Assembly: GCF_014905175.1 (NCBI RefSeq)
Contig: NC_057790.1
Coordinates: forward strand, 23,586,469 to 23,650,468
Length of the DNA: 64,000 nucleotides
From: Aphidius gifuensis
Taxonomy: Eukaryota; Arthropoda; Insecta; Hymenoptera; Braconidae
Direction of reading: 5' to 3'
Shown here: piece by piece, positions 58,380 through 64,000 of the stretch
Numbering within the stretch: the first letter of the stretch is position 1
Layout: each line of letters begins with the position of its first letter
The notes under the pieces: generated by a model
The model's database searches: none
What the model saw: only the letters and a program-made list of their open reading frames with translations
What the model was told of the DNA's origin: nothing
Program-made: the position numbers and the translations under genes

Positions 58380-61300
58380 AAAAAAAAATATATACAGACA
58401 TCATAGTATACTATATGTATTTCGCGATAACAAAAATTTCAAATGTGTTGATATGAAAAAAAAAAAAAAAATGTAAACAATGATAAAAAAAATTTTTATA
58501 AATTAGAAATTTGTTTTTTTTTTTTTAAATTAATTGTTTTAACAAAAAAAGCTAAATGGTTTTATTAATAATAAAATTTATTAAAAAATTAATTTTAATA
58601 TTGAACTGAGTTTGTGAAATTTATTTTTTTGCTTTTATTAATTTTATTTTTAAATTATTTTTAATAATTATATTTTGTGCAATGAAGATCGGACAACTAT
58701 TTTCAACCGGCAAGAAAAAGTAACAGGTTGGTGATTCAGTTAGTTTTTCTCTTGGCTCTTGTATTTGTCACACAATGTTTTACTTTTTTTAAGGTATTTT
58801 TCCTTTTCTTTTTATTTTTTCTTTTTTGTTGACCTTTGTATGAGGGCTAGTCCGTGTGCGTCTGTGTTTTACGATGTGATCTTTTTTTTATTTTTATTTA
58901 TTATGATCTTCTTCCTTTTTTAGTACTACCCTTCGATGTGTGTATATTTTTTTTTTTTTCCTTTTGGGAGTATTATATGAGACTATAATATTCAGAAAAA
59001 AAAAAAAATCAGGCGGTTTTATGAGAGCCCTTTGTCCTATGGTATTTAACGAGATATTATTATATCAGAGGGATGAAAACTGTTGCGCCTATGATTGTAG
59101 CAAGGGGAGCAAGATAAAATATGAAACCAGAAAAAAAAGGTAATAAAACTAAGATGACAGGACGAGAGGGAATAGAAAAAAAAAAAATAAATTCGCAATT
59201 AGTAGCCTTGACCTGTTTTTTTGTATTTCATTTTAATCATTTCCTGTACTTTCATTTTTTTATTTTGGTCTTTCGATTTGATGGAAAAATTGAAAGAGAT
59301 GCTTTCACCTTTTGTTCTTATTTTTCGTCGATAACAGACTGGTGAATTGCGTCAAAGAGTATGTGTCGTCAAGTTCAAAGGATTTGAAAATTTTACATTT
59401 TTTTTTTTTCCGATTTATTTTTCAATCTGCCGACGGCACAAAAGACCAGCTGAATTATTATTATTTTCTTTTTGTCGACATTTAAAGCAAGCAAGAAAAA
59501 ATCGAGCTTTTCAAGAGAATTATTATTATTTTTTTTTGTTTAACGTGTTGCTTTAAGGAGAAAAGAAAAGTTTAAAATTTTCAAGTTTAAAATGATAAGT
59601 ATATATTTTGTGACAAGTATATACTTTAGTGAGTATATTATTATTTTTTTTTGTCAATCTTATTTTTGATCTTGACGATGGGGTAAGAGCGAAGGGTGTG
59701 TTTGCATTTAACAAGGTGAAAATTTTCAAAGCAATTTTGTGAAATAAGAGAATACAAATGGCTCGAGATGAGTATACTCAAATTTCACAAGTATGAAACG
59801 TTTAATAAAGATGATATCCAATTATGCAACTTTAAAAAAAAAAATATAACATTTAACTATTTTTTCATTTTAAATTCATCTTTTTTTTTTTTTGCTTGGA
59901 TATTATTCTCCAAGCATTTACATTCGAGATGCGCGCGAGAACATATTGCATCTGAAACTTTAAGGTTACTGTGACAGGGTCATCGGATTGACCTACTTTT
60001 ATACAACGAATAGTTGTATTTACTATTCTATTAACTTTCATATATTTTTTTCATTTCAAATATATACTTTTTATTATTATTTTTCTTTTAAAATAAACAA
60101 ATATTATTGAAATTTATGCTTGAAACTTTGTAAACTAATAATCAGAGAAAACTTGAATTTATAAATTAATTTGTAATAATAATTTAATTATCAACTTTAT
60201 ATAATATTTCTTGATAAAATAATTCATATTTATTATGATATTATATTTGATTTATATTTTTTATTATCAAGATGTCAAAACTTTAAGCTAAGAAGTTTTT
60301 TTTTTTTTCTCTCTTTTCGTTTGTATAAAATAATGTATTTATATATCATGTAGAAAATTTTATATCACCCTCGGAATTTATTTCATTTTTCTCGCTGAAT
60401 ATAGCAACTTTTACTTTTCATTTTGTATCTGTCTTTTCTTTGATTTTTTTATTTTTTTCATTTTTCATTTTATTCGTATTTGAATTTACTCTCCATCACC
60501 TACCGAATGACTGTAGTAATAAATTCCAATATATATTTTTTTTTCTTCTATTTATTTGTTGATTTATTTTATATATATAGATTGTTTTTTTTTCTTTTTC
60601 TTCTTATCAAGACAAAAACTTTAAATTGACGACTAAAATAAGATTTCCAATTTTTTTTTTATGAAAATTGCAGACATGTTTGTTCAATAATATTGAAGGG
60701 GATTTTTTTTTTGACAATAAATTTTATTTTTTATTGTTATTATTATTAAACATTGCAGACTTTTAATATGACATTTTTTTTATATACAAATTTAAGTAGT
60801 TGAACGAATTTTTTATAGTAAAGTTCATAAAATAAAAAATAAATGATTAGAAAATTCATTGATCTTGTTTTTTATTTATTTTTTTTAAATATTGACTATC
60901 AAAATTGTTTGTTCATGTAATTTTTAATTTCCAGTTTTTCTTTCCCGTTATTTTTCTTTCATCAATAATAAATAACTTGTCAAATATAATAAACATTTAG
61001 CTGGAAAAAAATCAATATACTTTGTTATTTTCTTCTTACAATTTATATGATTTTTTAATAATAATTTATTGACAAAACAATACTGGCTACATATATTTAA
61101 ATCGTCTATTTTATATCAAAATAAAACCAATTTATTTAGAAAAATAAATAAAATAATATTCCAAAAGTTACACATTACTTCACGTATATCCATTGTAAAC
61201 TTTGTGAATTTTTTTCAACGAGTACAAAGACTCTGATACCAAGTACAGTAACAACAATAATAAAAAAAAAAAAATGAATAAAATATGAGATTGTTGGTGT

Positions 61301-63540
61301 GCAATTTATTTCTACATAAAACATAAGAAATAAACCACTATACTTAACGTAGATCCAATATTATCCACTTTAATGTTGAGAATTTAATTTTTTTTTATTA
61401 TTTTTTTTTCTCAATTTTATATACACTTGATTTTAACTATTCAAAGTATATATTACATTAGTAAAACTTTATTATTTGTAAATTATTGTATATTATAAAT
61501 TTTTACAATTTATGTAAAACTATTGACTTTATAAATAAGTAAAATTCATATTTTATTTAATATGACTAAATTCAATATAAATTCTATTGATTTACGATAA
61601 TAATTTATATATTTTATATAAATTTTATTTAAAAGTACATTTAATTCATTTATCTAATTCAAATTTAATTTATAAAACTTAATTGATAAATATTCATTCT
61701 TGATAAATTATAAATTACAATAATAAATTATAAAAGATAATGTAGATGCTTGAAATTATGACAATTCAATCATTTAATCATATATTATACAATTTACAAA
61801 ATATAGTAATATTTAAGTCTATGCTAATTTTATATGTATATATAAATTTTATTATATGTATTAGAATATTTATCAGTATTTATTTGAACTTATAATAATC
61901 GTTTATATATTAATTAACTCATAACTATTATCGTTAATCAGTAATTATAAATTGTTTATTGAATTCAATATTAACTACTGTATAATAATAATGTATATAA
62001 CAATTTTGACATTGTACATTTTACATAATTTTATTGTAGAATATCATCTCAATTAAAATTACTATAGTAATTTCTATTCAATGTTTTAATATTAAAATTT
62101 CTCTCAGTGTTGAATCATATTTTATTATCATCATAATATTCATAAGTAATTTATATTTTTTATTATCATTTTCATATTAAAATTTTATATTTATCGAATC
62201 CACTAATTAAAAAGTACTTGTTATACTAAATATCGTTTAATAATAAACAAAATTAATAAAAAAAAAAAAAAAAAAACAAAGGCTAATGAATTTTATAAAT
62301 ATTTATTTAAAAAAAAAAAAAAAAAGTTTCTATTTAGTTTTAAATATAATACGCGTTGTATTGACATACATGTAGAAAATATATACGCAGTAGTTCGAGT
62401 AACTGTATAATCCGGCTTTAATCCTCGAAACTTTTAGAGTACCTCAGGGCTTCTTTTGATGATATTTATACTACTCAAAATAAATTCGCATTTAATTTAA
62501 ATACATGTATACATTTAACTGTCGTAAAAATTCAATTTACCTTGACAAACTTTCAGTCAATAGACAAAAAATTATAATACAAATAATTGCATAAGCTTTT
62601 TAAACTAATTTATATAACTGACAGATAAATAATAATAATTTTCATTTATTTAATTTAAATATGAATATATAAAAAATATCAAACACTTGGTAAATGATAT
62701 ACATATAATAAATAAATTCATAATGGTGATATAACGTGACAAAAAAAAATTTATCAGATTATAATAAAATATTTTTGTCTTTTTTTTTTCAGTGATATAT
62801 TTGTTGTGGTAATTGAGCTTGATGGACATGCTTTGTGTATGACAACTGAGAGTTTATATAAGTTGTAATATCAATATACAAATTGAGAGATTTTTATATA
62901 TTTATTTTTTTAAAAAAAATATGACACAAATTCATGTGCAGTGTCAATACCACAAATATTTTTTTCAACAAAATCATGTAATAAAACTTTTTCTCATCTT
63001 TTATACAGTGTTTTATGAAATTTTTTTGTTTTTAGGAATATTTATATATTTATACATAAAAATAGTTGAGGTCAAAGTTAAATTTCGAGCTTTGCACTCA
63101 ACCGATCAATAGCTACAGGTGGCAACCATTTTCTCGATAAAATTCTCACAAATGTGTTTGTTGTCTGTATTTTAAATGTTTTATTTATTTATTTATTTTA
63201 TTCTTTTTCGTTTTATTTAATCTTTGTCATTGTCTATTCACTTTAACTAATAAAAAAAATGAAATGAATAAACAAATAAATCTTGATATTTTCTAATTTA
63301 TCTGATTGATAAATTTCTATAAAGTAATATATATAAATTAATATAATTTTCTATCAAATGTTATGTTTAATAAACTACAGTAATTAAACAAATTGATTAA
63401 TAAAAAATAAAATCAATCATTCTATATAAAAAATAATAAATTTTATTATTTTTATTGAAATAATATTATGTAATCATTGATATAAAAAAATTTTCTCATA
63501 ATATTATGATAATAATTTATTATTATTTATATAAAGAGGT
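58380..63540. other. AT-rich stretch without a supported gene
   Basis: Probably intronic to the minus-strand gene ending at 54677. GC-richer patches near 58690-58870, 59000-59110, 59340-59480 and 62380-62460 may hold exons, but none has a convincing pair of splice sites. A 40-codon plus-strand frame with a CCAYDC cluster runs 59021-59143. Confidence 0.45.
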
Positions 63541-63567
63541 GCGTCGATCGTAAGCTTGCGTGGGTTT

Positions 63568-63575
63568 TATATAAG
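63568..63575 (+). promoter_or_regulatory. TATA-box-like TATATAAG
   Basis: A strong TATA match precedes a GC-rich patch (63600-63720) with ATG 63606 (MYDILVIKHEGNAWGWNMAC...). The ATG lies only about 38 bases from the TATA, leaving almost no leader, and the frame then runs into a poly-Phe stretch, so the downstream frame is not called as a gene. Confidence 0.25.
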
Positions 63576-64000
63576 AGTATATTATGTGCGTTTGAAAAAA
63601 GCTTTATGTACGATATACTAGTTATCAAACACGAAGGAAATGCATGGGGGTGGAACATGGCTTGCCACGCAGTTTGCGTCACGTTAATTCAATTTCGTTC
63701 GACCGCACCCAGCTACTATTTTTTTTTTTTTTTTATTTCCTTACCACCTCTTCATTTACATTCACCTATTTTTTTTCATTCAATTTCCCATTCCCTCAAT
63801 TTTTATCTCTCAAGTTTGACCTCACCCAATATATCTAATATACCTAATATTGGCTTTGGGGTTTTCAGTTTATTTTACAAATTAAATTATAAATCATGTC
63901 TGTTTAAAATTTATATAAATAAATACTAAAACCACTGAGAATATTAACTTTTATATTTATTCAATTCTTTTTCCATGAAATTAGATAAAACAAAAAAGAA

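Noticed and set aside
63606..63929. 107-codon plus-strand frame after a TATA box
   Set aside because: The TATA-to-ATG distance leaves almost no leader, and most of the frame translates poly-T and simple sequence.
1..64000. CRISPR arrays, operons, insertion sequences
   Set aside because: The sequence is eukaryotic with spliced genes; no regularly spaced identical repeats or terminal inverted repeats of an intact element were seen.

Overview
The window is extremely AT-rich animal DNA with short spliced exons, small introns, poly-A/T tracts and homopolymer-rich intergenic sequence. The gene content and the COA3-TFB1M pairing point to an insect. The base composition would suit a parasitoid wasp such as an aphidiine braconid, but that is inference. 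I see no bacterial, viral or CRISPR features and no convincing tRNA or rRNA.

Layout. 1-14 kb: mostly gene-free, with isolated GC-richer patches. Several carry good splice sites on the minus strand and look like exons of one gene (a 56-bp exon at 3719-3774 with possible alternative first exons at 6.5, 7.4, 7.9 and 12.7 kb). 14.0-16.9 kb: two tandem minus-strand genes for related proteins of about 197 aa with several membrane segments, sharing intron positions and phases. 17-33 kb: no firm gene; a TATA-type promoter with a donor at 21.0 kb, a 160-bp duplication (9.9-10.3 kb, in the preceding region) and a degenerate tandem array of about 190-bp units (32.4-32.9 kb). 33.9-50.5 kb: a large plus-strand RhoGEF gene, 11 coding exons that join in frame to 1,759 aa, with Cys clusters, long low-complexity stretches and a C-terminal DH-PH module. 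Its introns hold small opposite-strand coding candidates, the best being a two-exon 67-aa gene at 48.1-48.4 kb, and an apparent alternative first exon at 42.3 kb. 51.4-53.2 kb: a minus-strand dicistronic unit encoding COA3 (cytochrome c oxidase assembly) and then mitochondrial TFB1M (12S rRNA dimethyladenosine transferase). 54.7-58.4 kb: the 3' end of an unrecognised minus-strand gene, four exons whose phases match throughout. 59-64 kb: no firm gene.

Functional links: COA3 and TFB1M both serve mitochondrial respiratory-chain biogenesis and appear to share one promoter. The RhoGEF and the COA3-TFB1M unit converge tail to tail. Most smaller calls rest on splice-site quality and reading-frame phase alone and need transcript data.
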